Source: Arthrobacter caoxuetaonis (lineage in GTDB: Bacteria; Actinomycetota; Actinomycetes; Actinomycetales; Micrococcaceae). From it: a stretch of 64,000 bases of DNA. The position numbers and the translations under genes are program-made. The stretch spans positions 930,001 to 994,000 of the forward strand of contig NZ_CP099466.1 of assembly GCF_023921125.1 (NCBI RefSeq), read 5' to 3'. Below, one piece after another: positions 23,634-32,920 of this stretch. Positions within the stretch are counted from its first letter, which is position 1, and the number at the start of each line of letters is the position of its first letter. A model generated the notes under the pieces. That model saw only the letters and a program-made list of their open reading frames with translations, had not been told where the DNA came from and searched no databases.

Positions 23634-25103
23634 TCAGTCCACCGGCCACAAATGGACTGGTTCGTTGCTGTGCATGTGGTGCCAGTAGCGCCGGGTCATC
23701 TCGGCAAGCGCCGATGCCCGGTCGAAGCCGGTTGCCTCGAGCTTGTTAAGGACGGAGACCTGCCAGGCCGCACCGTTCTGCTCGCTGCGGGCGCGCTCCC
23801 CGATGACCGAGAGGTAGCGCTCCACCAGCGCGTCGTCGACGCCGAGTTCGCGCAGCCCGTCTGCGGCCATGGGGACCAGGTGCCGGACCACCAGCTCGGC
23901 GACCGGGATGTCGCCGATGCCGGGCCAGTACACGGAGGCTTCCAAACCCAGCCGTGAGCAGGCGAGGAAGTTGTCCGTCGCCGTCTTGAAGGCCATCCGG
24001 GTCCACAGCGGACGGTCCGACGTGCGCAGGGTGTGCACCAGGCCGTAGAAGAAGGCCGCGTTGGCGGTCACGTCAAGGACTGTCGGTCCCGCCGGCAGGA
24101 CCCGGTTTTCCAGCCGCAGGTTCGGGGTGTGCGTCCCGGGATCATAGATCGGCCGGTTCCAGCGGTACACGGTGCCGTTGTGCAGCCGCAGTTCCGGCAG
24201 CAGCGGTGCGCCGGACTCCGTGGTTCCTGAACTGGAGGGGGATACCTCGGGCAGCAGCGCGGGGAAGTACCGGACGTTTTCCTCGAACAGGTCGAAGATG
24301 GATGTGATCCACCGTTCACCGAACCAGACCCGCGGCCGCACCCCCTGGTTGCGCATTTCCGGCGGACGCGTGTCGATGGCCTGCTTGAAGAGTTCGATCC
24401 TGGTTTCCTGCCACAGGACGTGCTCCATGAAGATGGGGGAGTTGGCGGCCAGCGCAACCTGCGGTCCTGCGATCAGCTGTGCCGCGTTCCATGCCGGAGC
24501 GAAATCGGAGGGGCTGACTTCAAGGTGCAGCTGCAGGGACGTGCACGCCGCTTCCGGTGCAATGTTCTTGGCATACTGCGTGAGCGTCTCCGCTCCCGTC
24601 AGGGACAGATGGACATCTTCGCCGCGTGCCTGCAGCACCGAGGTGTTCAGCGCGGCATAGCGGGCTCCGGAACTGAGCCAGGCATCGCCGTCGAGCACTG
24701 ACGGTGTCAGGGTGGGCAGGATGCCGACCATGAGGATGTTGGCTTCCGCCTTGGCCGCGAGTTCGTCGGCACGGTTGAGCTGGCGGCGCAGGCTTTCCTC
24801 GAGCTCCATCAGCCCCTGGCCGCGGATGGAGAGCGCAGGGTGGTTCATCTCGATGTTGAAAGCGCCCATCTCGGTCTGGAACGCAGGATCGGCGATCTCT
24901 GCCAGCACCGAGGTGTTCCGCAGGGCAGGAGTGAAGTCATCATTGGTCAGGTTTAGTTCCAGCTCCACACCGATGCTGGCGGTGTCGGCGAACTCTGCGG
25001 TGCCGAGGAATCCGGCAAACCTGTCAAGGTTCTCCAGCAGGCGTGCACGATACCTGGTCCGCTGTTCCCGGCTAAAGGACTTCGAGGTGACTTCTGCTCC
25101 CAT
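23634..25103 (-). CDS. Glutamate-cysteine ligase family protein (GCS2)
   Basis: A 489-residue ATP-dependent carboxylate-amine ligase of the GCS2 family. The hallmarks are SIGVELELNLTND near residue 45, FNIEMNHPAL near 88, LQLHLEVSP near 200 and RLENRVLPAGPTVLDV near 340. Relatives make gamma-glutamylcysteine or other gamma-glutamyl amides. Actinobacteria generally use mycothiol in place of glutathione, and no ergothioneine genes lie nearby, so the substrate is open. ATG 25103 lies 6 nt after TTATCT on the minus strand, so the mRNA is probably leaderless; the longer frame to 25250 is less likely. Confidence 0.82.
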   Translation of the reverse strand: MGAEVTSKSFSREQRTRYRARLLENLDRFAGFLGTAEFADTASIGVELELNLTNDDFTPALRNTSVLAEIADPAFQTEMGAFNIEMNHPALSIRGQGLMELEESLRRQLNRADELAAKAEANILMVGILPTLTPSVLDGDAWLSSGARYAALNTSVLQARGEDVHLSLTGAETLTQYAKNIAPEAACTSLQLHLEVSPSDFAPAWNAAQLIAGPQVALAANSPIFMEHVLWQETRIELFKQAIDTRPPEMRNQGVRPRVWFGERWITSIFDLFEENVRYFPALLPEVSPSSSGTTESGAPLLPELRLHNGTVYRWNRPIYDPGTHTPNLRLENRVLPAGPTVLDVTANAAFFYGLVHTLRTSDRPLWTRMAFKTATDNFLACSRLGLEASVYWPGIGDIPVAELVVRHLVPMAADGLRELGVDDALVERYLSVIGERARSEQNGAAWQVSVLNKLEATGFDRASALAEMTRRYWHHMHSNEPVHLWPVD

Positions 25104-25109
25104 GGTTGA

Positions 25110-25115
25110 AGATAA
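25110..25115 (-). promoter_or_regulatory. -10 box (TTATCT) for the GCS2 gene, leaderless
   Basis: TTATCT on the minus strand ends 6 nt before the ATG at 25103. Confidence 0.4.
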
Positions 25116-25261
25116 CCACGCGATGCGGGCTATGTATAGCACCCGGCACGGGCTCTTGCGGCAGTGATTGCCGCAGCCGGGAAGGGTGTTGCCCGCCGCA
25201 GGCTTGCGCCTAGGCTCGGGATTGGAACGGATCGGTTGGGCAGAGAGCAAGGAGACGCAGC

Positions 25262-25459
25262 ATGGAGATTGGAAAGCAGCAGATTATTGATTTCCTGAAA
25301 AACCGGGGGAGCGGCGACCAGGCCGGCGAAGCGGAATCCCAGCTGCCCGACAAGGTGGACACGGACAAGGATTCGGGCCTGCTCAGCAAGCTCGGAGTCA
25401 ATCCGCAGGACCTGATCGGCAAGTTCTCCGGAGGCCTCGGCGGGCTCCCAGGGGCCTAG
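25262..25459 (+). CDS. Small protein of unknown function (65 residues)
   Basis: A 65-residue soluble protein: an N-terminal helix (IGKQQIIDFLKNRG), an acidic middle and a Gly-rich end (FSGGLGGLPGA). The start has an excellent ribosome site (AAGGAG, 7 nt before ATG) and a perfect 12-bp terminator follows, so the gene is well framed despite its size. No domain recognised. Confidence 0.72.
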   Translation: MEIGKQQIIDFLKNRGSGDQAGEAESQLPDKVDTDKDSGLLSKLGVNPQDLIGKFSGGLGGLPGA

Positions 25460-25467
25460 AAAAGGAC

Positions 25468-25495
25468 GACGCCGGCGGAAGCATCCGCCGGCGTC
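25468..25495. terminator. Intrinsic terminator between convergent genes
   Basis: A perfect 12-bp stem GACGCCGGCGGA with loop AGCA lies between the small-protein stop and the stop of the convergent oxidoreductase. Confidence 0.8.
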
Positions 25496-25510
25496 GCCGC
25501 CTTGGCTGGC

Positions 25511-26635
25511 CTAGGCGGAACCCGGGACTTTGCTGAACGCATGCGAGGCGGCAGCCTGCAGGTCATCATTGGGGTACCGGACGCCGAGCTGAGCCCTGAC
25601 CTCATCAAAGAGCTGCATGGTCCGCAGGGAGTCAGCCAGCGGCATCGTAGGGCTTTCGGTCAGCCCTTCCTGGATGCAGCGGGTAACCTCCCGGAGCTCA
25701 TAGGTGTAGCCGTTGCCCACCTGCTGGAACCGTTCCACCCTGGTTTCGCCTTGGTGCTGCTGGATGTGCAGTTCCACGGGGTTGTGCACCGGCGCACCGG
25801 TGCGCACCCAGCCCTCGCTGCCCGAGATCACGGCGGTCCGCGGTCCGGAGGCCAGGAGTGAAGAGGTCAGCTGGGCAACGGCGCCGGAATCATAGCCAAG
25901 GTTCAGGGCGTTCTGGGTATCGACGCCGTCGCTGTTCAACGCTCCCATGGCATGGACACGCTGCGGGAAACCGAGCGCTCCCACGGCGATGGTCAGCGGG
26001 TACACCGTGAGGTCCAGCAGCGCGCCGCCGCCGGCCGCCGGATCCCAGAGCCGGCTGGCGGGGTCATAGGGTGCGGGGAAGCCCAGGTCCGCCTGGACCC
26101 AGTGGATGTCCCCGAGTTCGCCGCTGGCGAGGATTTCCCAGAGCCTGTTGATGCAGGGAAGGAACCGGGACCAAACCGCTTCCATCAGGAATACCCCGTG
26201 GCGGGAGGCCACCTCGATGAGGTCCGCCATTTCGGCGGCGTTGATCGTGATCGATTTCTCGCACAGGACATGCTTGCCGGCTTCGAGGGCTTCGCGGGTC
26301 AGCTCATAGTGCTGCGCGTGGGGTGAAGCGATATAAACGACGTCGACGTCCGGATCTTCGAAGAGCTGCTGGTAACCCTTGCCCCGGGCCTCGTCGTCGT
26401 AGTAGCTGGAGGCGAAACCGAACCGGTCCGCGAACTCCACTGCGGTAGCCTGCGAGCGGGAACTGACGGCCTGCAGGACAGCGTCTTCAAGGCGTGCAAT
26501 GTCTTCGGTGACACGCGCTGCGATGCGGCCGGTGGCCACAACGCCCCAGCGGAGGATTCGTCCGGTCGCCTGCACCGGGCTCGGCGCCCCTTGAAGGACG
26601 CACGGCGGTGTGCGGATAAACTGCGGGGCGCTCAT
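25511..26635 (-). CDS. Gfo/Idh/MocA-family oxidoreductase
   Basis: A 374-residue NAD(P)-dependent oxidoreductase acting on a sugar, sugar alcohol or related cyclic substrate. The Rossmann motif WGVVATGRIAARV is near residue 30, the cofactor-contact EKSITINAAEM (EKP-like) near 122, and the C-terminal alpha/beta substrate domain starts near 150. The first 27 residues before the Rossmann fold are longer than typical, so the true start may be internal. It lies downstream of a terminator that ends the sugar ABC operon, so it is a separate unit, though sugar catabolism is a plausible link. Confidence 0.85.
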   Translation of the reverse strand: MSAPQFIRTPPCVLQGAPSPVQATGRILRWGVVATGRIAARVTEDIARLEDAVLQAVSSRSQATAVEFADRFGFASSYYDDEARGKGYQQLFEDPDVDVVYIASPHAQHYELTREALEAGKHVLCEKSITINAAEMADLIEVASRHGVFLMEAVWSRFLPCINRLWEILASGELGDIHWVQADLGFPAPYDPASRLWDPAAGGGALLDLTVYPLTIAVGALGFPQRVHAMGALNSDGVDTQNALNLGYDSGAVAQLTSSLLASGPRTAVISGSEGWVRTGAPVHNPVELHIQQHQGETRVERFQQVGNGYTYELREVTRCIQEGLTESPTMPLADSLRTMQLFDEVRAQLGVRYPNDDLQAAASHAFSKVPGSA

Positions 26636-26773
26636 AATCCTCGGCTTTCGGTTGTAGCTTGGGCAACTAGTCTCTCGGCAATAGAACTACCTTATGGTCC
26701 GCGCCCTGTACTGCCCAGCCCCAACAGGAACTCCCGTTCCGGAGGGCGGCAGGAGGCAGGCGTGGACAGCGAA

Positions 26774-26808
26774 GCCCGGGTTGCTTTCCAAAGGAAAGCA
26801 GCCCGGGC
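26774..26808 (-). terminator. Terminator of the sugar ABC operon
   Basis: A 16-bp stem, GCCCGGGTTGCTTTCC against GGAAAGCAGCCCGGGC with one wobble and loop AAA, lies 20 bp beyond the binding-protein stop on the minus strand. Confidence 0.8.
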
Positions 26809-26828
26809 CTTGTGCTGATGAACTGGAG

Positions 26829-27911
26829 TTACTTGACCAGTTCGGCCAGCGTCGGATCGTTGGCGTAGGCCTCAGCAGCATTGTCCTTGGTGACAATCTG
26901 CGGCTCGAGGAGGTAAGCCGGAACAACCTTCACGCCGTTCTCGTAGGACTCGTCGTCGTTGATTTCCAGCTCTTCGCCGGCGCCGAGGCCCTTCACCATG
27001 TCGATGGTGTGGGCAACGAGGGCCCGGGTGTCCTTGTTGATGGTGGAGTACTGGACACCTTCCATGATGGACTTCACGGACTCAACTTCGGAATCCTGTC
27101 CGGTGACAACCGGAACCGGCTTGCCGGCAGCGGCAACGGAGGTCAGGATCGCGCGGGCCAGGGTGTCGTTGGGGGAGAGGACGCCGTCAAGCTCTTCCGA
27201 ACCGTAGGAACCCGAGAGCAGGGTGTCCATGCGCTTCTGGGCGTTCTCGGCCTTCCAGCCCTGGGTAACAGCCTGGTTGAATTCGGTCTGGCCGGACACA
27301 ACGTTCAGATTGCCGGCTTCAATTTCCGGCTTCAGGACGTCCATGGCACCGTCGAAGAAGACCTGGGCGTTGGCATCATCGGGGGAGCCGGCGAACAGCT
27401 CGATGTTCCACGGACCTTCGGGCTTGTTGGCCTTCATTCCGTCCAGCAGGGCCTGGCCCTGGAGCTGGCCGACCTGGAAGTTGTCGTAGGCGACGTAGTA
27501 GTCGACGTTCTCGGTGTTGGTCAGGAGGCGGTCGTAAGCGATGACGGTGATGCCGGCATCCTTGGCTTCTTGCAGCTGCGAGCCCAGCTGGGCGCCGTCG
27601 ATGGCACCAACAACGAGGACCTTGACACCGTTGGTGATCATGGAGCTGATCTGGTTCTGCTGCTCCGAGACACCGCCGTTGGCGAACTGGACCTGCGGCT
27701 CGTAGCCGGCTTCCTTCAGGCCGTCGTTGAACAGGCCTTCTGCGAGGACCCAGTTCTCCGAGGTCTTCTGGGGCAGTGCTACGCCGATTGCCGAGCCTTC
27801 TTCGAAACCTGCGGTTTCGCCCGAGGCGGACTCATCGGCCCGGCCGCAGGCGGACAGCGACAGTGCTGCCACCGTGGCGACGACGGCAAATGACTTTGCG
27901 ATTTTACGCAT
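26829..27911 (-). CDS. chvE: Multiple-sugar ABC transporter, sugar-binding lipoprotein (ChvE-like)
   Basis: A 360-residue exported sugar-binding protein. It has a signal peptide with lipobox LSAC near residue 19-22 and a periplasmic-binding-protein type 1 fold: IGVALPQKTSENWV near 43, YDRLLTNTENVDYY near 128, and VVTGQDSEVESVKSI near 265. The pattern is ChvE-like, a family that binds xylose, galactose, arabinose and glucose. It captures sugar for the permease and ATPase encoded just upstream. Unusually it is the last, not the first, gene of the operon. A ribosome site AGAAGGA precedes the ATG. Confidence 0.9.
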   Translation of the reverse strand: MRKIAKSFAVVATVAALSLSACGRADESASGETAGFEEGSAIGVALPQKTSENWVLAEGLFNDGLKEAGYEPQVQFANGGVSEQQNQISSMITNGVKVLVVGAIDGAQLGSQLQEAKDAGITVIAYDRLLTNTENVDYYVAYDNFQVGQLQGQALLDGMKANKPEGPWNIELFAGSPDDANAQVFFDGAMDVLKPEIEAGNLNVVSGQTEFNQAVTQGWKAENAQKRMDTLLSGSYGSEELDGVLSPNDTLARAILTSVAAAGKPVPVVTGQDSEVESVKSIMEGVQYSTINKDTRALVAHTIDMVKGLGAGEELEINDDESYENGVKVVPAYLLEPQIVTKDNAAEAYANDPTLAELVK

Positions 27912-27979
27912 GGTGTTCCTTCTCTAGATTGGTGGTGCGGGTGGTTCTTGGTGGTGCGGATCAAAGGGCCCGGTGGGGC

Positions 27980-29272
27980 TTAGGCATCCGTTCCGATGGT
28001 GGACTTGGTGCCGGTAGGCATTTCAGGCTTGGGATTGACCGGGGCCGGGACAGAGAGCTTGTCCTTGGGCCCGAAGTTCTTCATCATCATTCCGATGATG
28101 GAAGGTTTGCCCTGGCTCTTGTTGTAGACGTCCAGTGCCACGGCGACGAGCAGGACCATGCCCTTGATGATGGAGGTGAGGTCCGCGCCGATGCCCAGCA
28201 GCTGCAGGCCGTTGTTCAGGACGGCCATGACCAGGCCGCCGATGATCGAGCCGACGACGGTTCCGACGCCGCCGGAGACAGCGGCGCCGCCGATGAACAC
28301 GGCCGCGATGGCATCAAGTTCCCAGCCGGTGCCGTCGAACGGACCGGAGGCGGTGGAACGGGCCACGAAGATCATGCCGGCCAGGGCGGCCAGGATGGAC
28401 ATGTTCATCATGACCAGGAAGTTGACCTTCTTGCTCTGCACACCGGACAGCTCAGCTGCATGCAGGTTGCCGCCCACGGCGTAGACATGGCGGCCGATCA
28501 CGGTCTTCGTGGAGATGAACACATACAGGATGACCAGCACGGCCAGGATGATGCCCGAGACGGGGAAGGAAGTGCCGGGGCGTCCGGTGGAGAAGAGGTA
28601 CGTGGCGTAGAGGATGGCGGCTACCAGCAGCCCGGTCTTGGTCACGGCGACCCAGGCCGGGGGATTGACGGAGCCGATCTTCACCGTCTTGGCACGGCGG
28701 CGCATTTCCCCGACCACCACGACGGCGGCCAGCGCCAGGCCCAGGAGCAGGGTCAGGTTGTTGTAGCCGGTGTTCGGTCCAACTTCGGGCAGGTAGCCTG
28801 CGCCGATGAACTGGAATTCCTGCGGTACGGGAACGGTGTTGGACTTGCCGAAGTACTGGTTGGCGCCGCGGAAGATCAGCATGCCCGCAAGCGTCACGAT
28901 AAACGCCGGTATGCCCACGTAGGCCACCCAGAGACCCTGCCAGGCGCCGATGGCGGCACCGATCAGCAGGCCAAGCAGGATGCCGGCCCACCAGGGAATG
29001 CCCCAGTCCCGCATGGCCATTGCCACGAGGATGCCGGTGACGGCGGCGACTGATCCAACGGAGAGGTCAATGTGCCCGGCGATGATCACAAAGACCATGC
29101 CCACAGCAAGGATCAGGATGTAGGAGTTGCCGTTGAACAGGTTGATCATGTTCGTGGGCGTGAGGGTCTTGCCGCCGGTCAGCCACTGGAACAGGCCGAT
29201 CAGGACGACGAGGGCAAAGATCATGCCGAACTGGCGGCCGTTGCCGCTCAGGAGCTGTTTTATGGCTTTCAT
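27980..29272 (-). CDS. mmsB: Multiple-sugar ABC transporter, permease (MmsB/GguB type)
   Basis: A 430-residue inner-membrane permease with about ten hydrophobic segments and the family signature [15 protein letters not shown] near residue 66 and the ATPase-contact loop [14 protein letters not shown] near 325. It forms the channel for the sugar transporter. The start overlaps the ATPase stop by 4 bases (ATGA), giving coupled translation. The C-terminal 40 residues are a Pro/Lys-rich cytosolic tail. Confidence 0.9.
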   Translation of the reverse strand: MKAIKQLLSGNGRQFGMIFALVVLIGLFQWLTGGKTLTPTNMINLFNGNSYILILAVGMVFVIIAGHIDLSVGSVAAVTGILVAMAMRDWGIPWWAGILLGLLIGAAIGAWQGLWVAYVGIPAFIVTLAGMLIFRGANQYFGKSNTVPVPQEFQFIGAGYLPEVGPNTGYNNLTLLLGLALAAVVVVGEMRRRAKTVKIGSVNPPAWVAVTKTGLLVAAILYATYLFSTGRPGTSFPVSGIILAVLVILYVFISTKTVIGRHVYAVGGNLHAAELSGVQSKKVNFLVMMNMSILAALAGMIFVARSTASGPFDGTGWELDAIAAVFIGGAAVSGGVGTVVGSIIGGLVMAVLNNGLQLLGIGADLTSIIKGMVLLVAVALDVYNKSQGKPSIIGMMMKNFGPKDKLSVPAPVNPKPEMPTGTKSTIGTDA

Positions 29273-30840
29273 GAGAGAGGTCCTTGGGTGGCGAGGTCGG
29301 AGGTGTGCTTGCCGGCGGAGGTCATGAGCCTCATCAGGTTTTCCTGGCTGGCGTCAGCCTTGGAAAGTTCGCCGGTGATCGCGCCTTCGAAAATGGTGTA
29401 GATGCGGTCGGAGAGACCCAGGAGTTCGGGAAGCTCCGAGGAGATCACGATCACGCCCTTGCCCTGGTTGGCCAGCTGCTGGATGATCCCGTAAATCTCG
29501 TATTTGGCGCCGACGTCGATCCCGCGGGTGGGCTCGTCGAGGATCAGCAGGTCCGGGTCGGTGAACATCCACTTCGCCAGGACTACCTTCTGCTGGTTTC
29601 CGCCGGAGAGCTTGGAAACGCCTTCGTCCACGGTGGGTGCCTTGGTCCGCAGGCTTCTGCGGTAGTCCTCGGCGTAGCGGTATTCGTCGTCCTGGTCGAT
29701 GACCAGGCCCTTGGTGATCTTCTTAAGGTTCGAGGCCACGGTGGTGGCCTTGATGTCATCAAGCAGGTTCAGGCCCAGGGTCTTGCGGTCCTCCGTCACG
29801 TAGGCGAGGCCGTTCCTGATGGCGTGCGGCACGGTCTTCAAGACGACTTCCCTGCCGTCCTTGATGATCTGGCCGGACATGAAGTTGCCGTAGGAACGGC
29901 CGAACAGGGACCGGGCCAGTTCGGTGCGCCCGGCACCCATGAGGCCGGCAAAACCGACAATCTCTCCGCGGCGGACGTGGAAGTTGGAGCCCTTGCAGAC
30001 CAGGCGGTCCGGCACCGTGGGGTGGCCCACGGTCCAGTCGCGGACTTCGAAGAACACCTCGCCGATGTTCGGCGTGTGGTCCGGGAAGCGGGATTCCAGC
30101 GAGCGGCCCACCATGCCCTTGATGATGCGGTCTTCGTCGGCACCGTCCGCTGCGACGTTGATCGTTTCGATCGACTTGCCGTCGCGGATGATGGTGATGG
30201 AGTCGGAAATCTGCTCAATCTCGTTGAGCTTGTGCGAAATCATGATGCAGCTGATGCCCTTGGACCGCAGGCCGGCCATCAGGTCGAGCAGGTGCTGGGA
30301 ATCGTTTTCGTTCAGGGCGGCGGTGGGCTCATCGAGGATGAGGAGCTTCACGCGCTTGCTGAGGGCTTTGGCGATTTCCACCAGCTGCTGCTTGCCCACG
30401 CCAATGTCCTTGATCGGCGTCGTCGGGTCTTCGGCCAGGCCCACGCGGGCCATCAGCTCGGAAGCCTCGAGGTTTGCCTTGTCCCAGTCGATCACGCCGA
30501 ACCGGCGGGGCTCGTTGCCCAGGAAGATGTTCTCCGCGATGGAAAGCTCGGGGATCAGCGCCAGTTCCTGGTGGATGATGACGATTCCGGCGGCTTCCGA
30601 GGAACGGATGTCCTTGAACTGGACTTCTTCGCCCTGGAAAATGATCTCGCCGGTGTAGGTCCCGTACGGGTAGACGCCCGAGAGTACCTTCATGAGGGTG
30701 GATTTGCCGGCGCCGTTTTCACCGCAAATGGCGTGGATCTCTCCGGCCTTTACCGTGATCGAAACGTCGGAAAGGGCTTTGACGCCCGGAAATTCCTTGG
30801 TGATGGAACGCATTTCCAGGATTGTGTGGTTATCCGGCAT
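29269..30840 (-). CDS. mmsA: Multiple-sugar ABC transporter, ATP-binding protein (MmsA/GguA type)
   Basis: A 523-residue protein with two tandem ABC ATPase domains. Domain 1 has Walker [13 protein letters not shown] near residue 40 and Walker [12 protein letters not shown] near 165. Domain 2 has a degenerate Walker A ([14 protein letters not shown] near 290), the signature LSGGNQQKV near 405 and [14 protein letters not shown]. This is the normal asymmetry of sugar importers of this class. ATG 30840 follows AGGGGA. It is the first gene of the operon; a 20-bp motif shared with the ROK gene lies 159 bp upstream. Confidence 0.9.
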   Translation of the reverse strand: MPDNHTILEMRSITKEFPGVKALSDVSITVKAGEIHAICGENGAGKSTLMKVLSGVYPYGTYTGEIIFQGEEVQFKDIRSSEAAGIVIIHQELALIPELSIAENIFLGNEPRRFGVIDWDKANLEASELMARVGLAEDPTTPIKDIGVGKQQLVEIAKALSKRVKLLILDEPTAALNENDSQHLLDLMAGLRSKGISCIMISHKLNEIEQISDSITIIRDGKSIETINVAADGADEDRIIKGMVGRSLESRFPDHTPNIGEVFFEVRDWTVGHPTVPDRLVCKGSNFHVRRGEIVGFAGLMGAGRTELARSLFGRSYGNFMSGQIIKDGREVVLKTVPHAIRNGLAYVTEDRKTLGLNLLDDIKATTVASNLKKITKGLVIDQDDEYRYAEDYRRSLRTKAPTVDEGVSKLSGGNQQKVVLAKWMFTDPDLLILDEPTRGIDVGAKYEIYGIIQQLANQGKGVIVISSELPELLGLSDRIYTIFEGAITGELSKADASQENLMRLMTSAGKHTSDLATQGPLS

Positions 30841-30998
30841 CTGCGTATCCCCTGGCGTAGGGGCACTGGACGCTGCACAATCCAGTTGCCCGAGCTGCAA
30901 CTGCTGCTCGCATGAGTGCCTCCCGTTGTGACTTCTTTGTCTTGCTGCAGACCCGAAGATGGGTCGATAGAGAAGTAAACTCTCATTCCCTGCTTGTC

Positions 30999-31018
30999 GT
31001 CAAGTCTTGAACGCAAGA
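30999..31018. promoter_or_regulatory. ROK operator candidate, site 1 (sugar ABC operon)
   Basis: GTCAAGTCTTGAACGCAAGA. It matches site 2 at 17 of 20 positions and includes a perfect TCTTG/CAAGA inverted repeat. On the minus strand it contains TTGACG, a plausible -35 box for the mmsA operon, so a bound repressor would block the promoter. Confidence 0.6.
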
Positions 31019-31060
31019 GATGCAGGGCCGAAAAAACATACTTTGTAAATCAATTCACGG

Positions 31061-32269
31061 TCAGAGCACCGCTCCGGCCTGCGCCAGCACCAGGGAAGCT
31101 GCGCCCAGCGCTTCAGCGCGGTCGCCGAGCGAGGACATGGTGACCGTGGTGGTCTCGCCGATCAGGGGCACCGCATGGCGGAGGAGGCCGCGCCGGATCG
31201 GGTCCAGGAAGGTGTCGCCGAGCCCGGTCAGGGATCCGCCTACCACGATGACTTCAGGGTTCAGTGTGTTCGCAATGCCGGCAACCGCGCGGCCAACAGC
31301 CATTCCGGCGTCGTCCACTACACGCAGGGTGGCAGGGTCTCCGGCCGCGGCTTGGCGCATGATGTCGGCGGTGCTCACCGGCTCTGCGGCCGTGCGGCTC
31401 AGGAGGTCGATCATGGTGGAGGTGGAAGCGACCGTTTCCAGGCAGCCCCGGTTGCCGCAGCGGCAGACCAGGCCGTGGTCGGAGATGGTCGCGTGGCCGA
31501 TTTCCCCGGTGACCCCGACGTGCCCGTAGAACAGCGAGCCGTTGATGACCAGGCCCGCACCGATGCCCGAGGCGACCTTGACGAAGATGAGGTTTTCGCA
31601 GCCTCCGTGGGGGCCCCAGGTTACCTGTGCCAGGGCGCCGAGGTTGGCGTCATTGTCGAAAAACACCGGAACCCGCAGCCGCGCAGCCAGGTCCTCGCGC
31701 ATGTTCACGCCCACCCACTCCGGCAGGATGGCGCCGCGCACCACAGTTCCGGTGCGGCGGTCGATCGGCCCCGGAATGCCGACGCCGGCACCCAGTACCC
31801 GATGCCGTTCAACGCCGGCGTCTGCCAGGACCCGGTTGAAGAGTTCCCCGGCGGCGTCCATGCCCTCATCCGCCGTGTGCCCCAGCGGCAGCGAGATCGA
31901 GGCCTCTTCGAGGATCTGGTAGCCGAGGGTCGCCAGGACCACGCGGACGTGGCGCCGGCCGATGTCGATGCCGGCGGCTACGGCCCCGGTGTCGTTCAGC
32001 CGTACGGAGAGGGCCCGGCGGCCCGAACTGGTGGTCGGTTCGGTATTGACCAGCTGCGCCTGGCTCATCTCGCGGACGATGTTGGAGACGGTGGCATTGG
32101 AGAGTCCGGTGGTCCGGGAGAGTTCTGCCTGGGTTTGCGGCCCGCCCGTGAGCAGCGCCTCAAGCAGGCGCTGCTGGTTGCGGGCCCGCAGCGCGGTTTG
32201 GGAGCCTGGCTTGCTGCGGCGCCGGCCCGGTGTGGGCTCCGTCATCATTGTGGGTGATTGGGCAGACAT
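31061..32269 (-). CDS. ROK-family transcriptional repressor
   Basis: A 402-residue ROK regulator. An N-terminal MarR-like winged helix (RNQQRLLEALLTGG, then AELSRTTGLSNATVSNIV, residues 28-75) is joined to a sugar-kinase-like domain from about 95 with the zinc motif CRCGNRGCLE near 260. ROK repressors (XylR/NagC type) release DNA on binding a sugar or sugar phosphate. ATG 32269 is used; a longer frame reaches 32326 across its own operator candidate. It lies directly upstream of, and in the same direction as, the multiple-sugar importer, and both have the same motif in front. I infer that it represses both. Confidence 0.88.
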   Translation of the reverse strand: MSAQSPTMMTEPTPGRRRSKPGSQTALRARNQQRLLEALLTGGPQTQAELSRTTGLSNATVSNIVREMSQAQLVNTEPTTSSGRRALSVRLNDTGAVAAGIDIGRRHVRVVLATLGYQILEEASISLPLGHTADEGMDAAGELFNRVLADAGVERHRVLGAGVGIPGPIDRRTGTVVRGAILPEWVGVNMREDLAARLRVPVFFDNDANLGALAQVTWGPHGGCENLIFVKVASGIGAGLVINGSLFYGHVGVTGEIGHATISDHGLVCRCGNRGCLETVASTSTMIDLLSRTAAEPVSTADIMRQAAAGDPATLRVVDDAGMAVGRAVAGIANTLNPEVIVVGGSLTGLGDTFLDPIRRGLLRHAVPLIGETTTVTMSSLGDRAEALGAASLVLAQAGAVL

Positions 32270-32300
32270 AACGTTCAGCGTCCTACAGATGGATGTTGCC

Positions 32301-32320
32301 GTCAAGAAATGAACGCAAGA
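32301..32320. promoter_or_regulatory. ROK operator candidate, site 2 (ROK gene)
   Basis: GTCAAGAAATGAACGCAAGA, 31 bp upstream of the ROK start. It is the same orientation as site 1 and again contains TTGACG on the minus strand, consistent with autoregulation. Confidence 0.6.
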
Positions 32321-32354
32321 TGGCAAAGTGGCCTGTTGTTCTGAACGCAGCGGC

Positions 32355-32879
32355 TTACTCGGCGGTGATTGCCGCGCGGTGCTCGGCAGCCGTCTCCAGG
32401 TAATGCTCGGCGTTGCGGCGGACGTTCGCGAACTCTTCCTCGGTCAGCTCCCTGCGGACCTTGGCAGGCACCCCGGCAACCAGGGAACGTGGCGGGACCT
32501 GCGTGCCTTCCAGGACCAGGGCTCCGGCCGCGACCAGGGAGCCCGCCCCGATGACCGCGCCGTTCATCAGAGTGGCGCTCATGCCGATGAGGCAGTCATC
32601 CTCCACAGTGCAGCCATGGACGACGGCGTTGTGGCCGACGCTGACCCGCTCGCCAACCGTCGTGGGAAAGCCGGGATCTGCGTGAAGCACCACGTTGTCC
32701 TGAAGGTTGGTTCCCGCCCCGACCCGAATGGAATTGGAGTCTCCACGGACGCAGACGCCGTAGAACGCGCTGGAGCCGGGACCCATGTGGACATCGCCGA
32801 TCAGGGAGGCCGTCGGCGCCAGGAAGACGCTGGGATCGACATCGGGAGTCTTGCCGCGGAGGGGAATGATGTGAGCCAT
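32355..32879 (-). CDS. Gamma-carbonic anhydrase family protein
   Basis: A 174-residue left-handed beta-helix protein of hexapeptide repeats (GDVHMGPGSSAFYGVCVRGD, residues 28-47, then further turns). Zinc-ligand-type histidines are in VVLHADPG (about 66) and VGHNAVVHGC (about 83-90). It probably hydrates CO2 or is a ferripyochelin-binding/PaaY-like relative; catalytic activity varies in this family. Full length. ATG 32879 follows TACAGT by 6 nt, hence likely leaderless. Confidence 0.88.
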   Translation of the reverse strand: MAHIIPLRGKTPDVDPSVFLAPTASLIGDVHMGPGSSAFYGVCVRGDSNSIRVGAGTNLQDNVVLHADPGFPTTVGERVSVGHNAVVHGCTVEDDCLIGMSATLMNGAVIGAGSLVAAGALVLEGTQVPPRSLVAGVPAKVRRELTEEEFANVRRNAEHYLETAAEHRAAITAE

Positions 32880-32885
32880 GCGACA

Positions 32886-32891
32886 ACTGTA
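32886..32891 (-). promoter_or_regulatory. -10 box (TACAGT), leaderless
   Basis: TACAGT on the minus strand ends 6 nt before the ATG at 32879. Confidence 0.4.
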
Positions 32892-32920
32892 GCGGGCAGC
32901 CCGGATCCGGGCGGGGAGCC

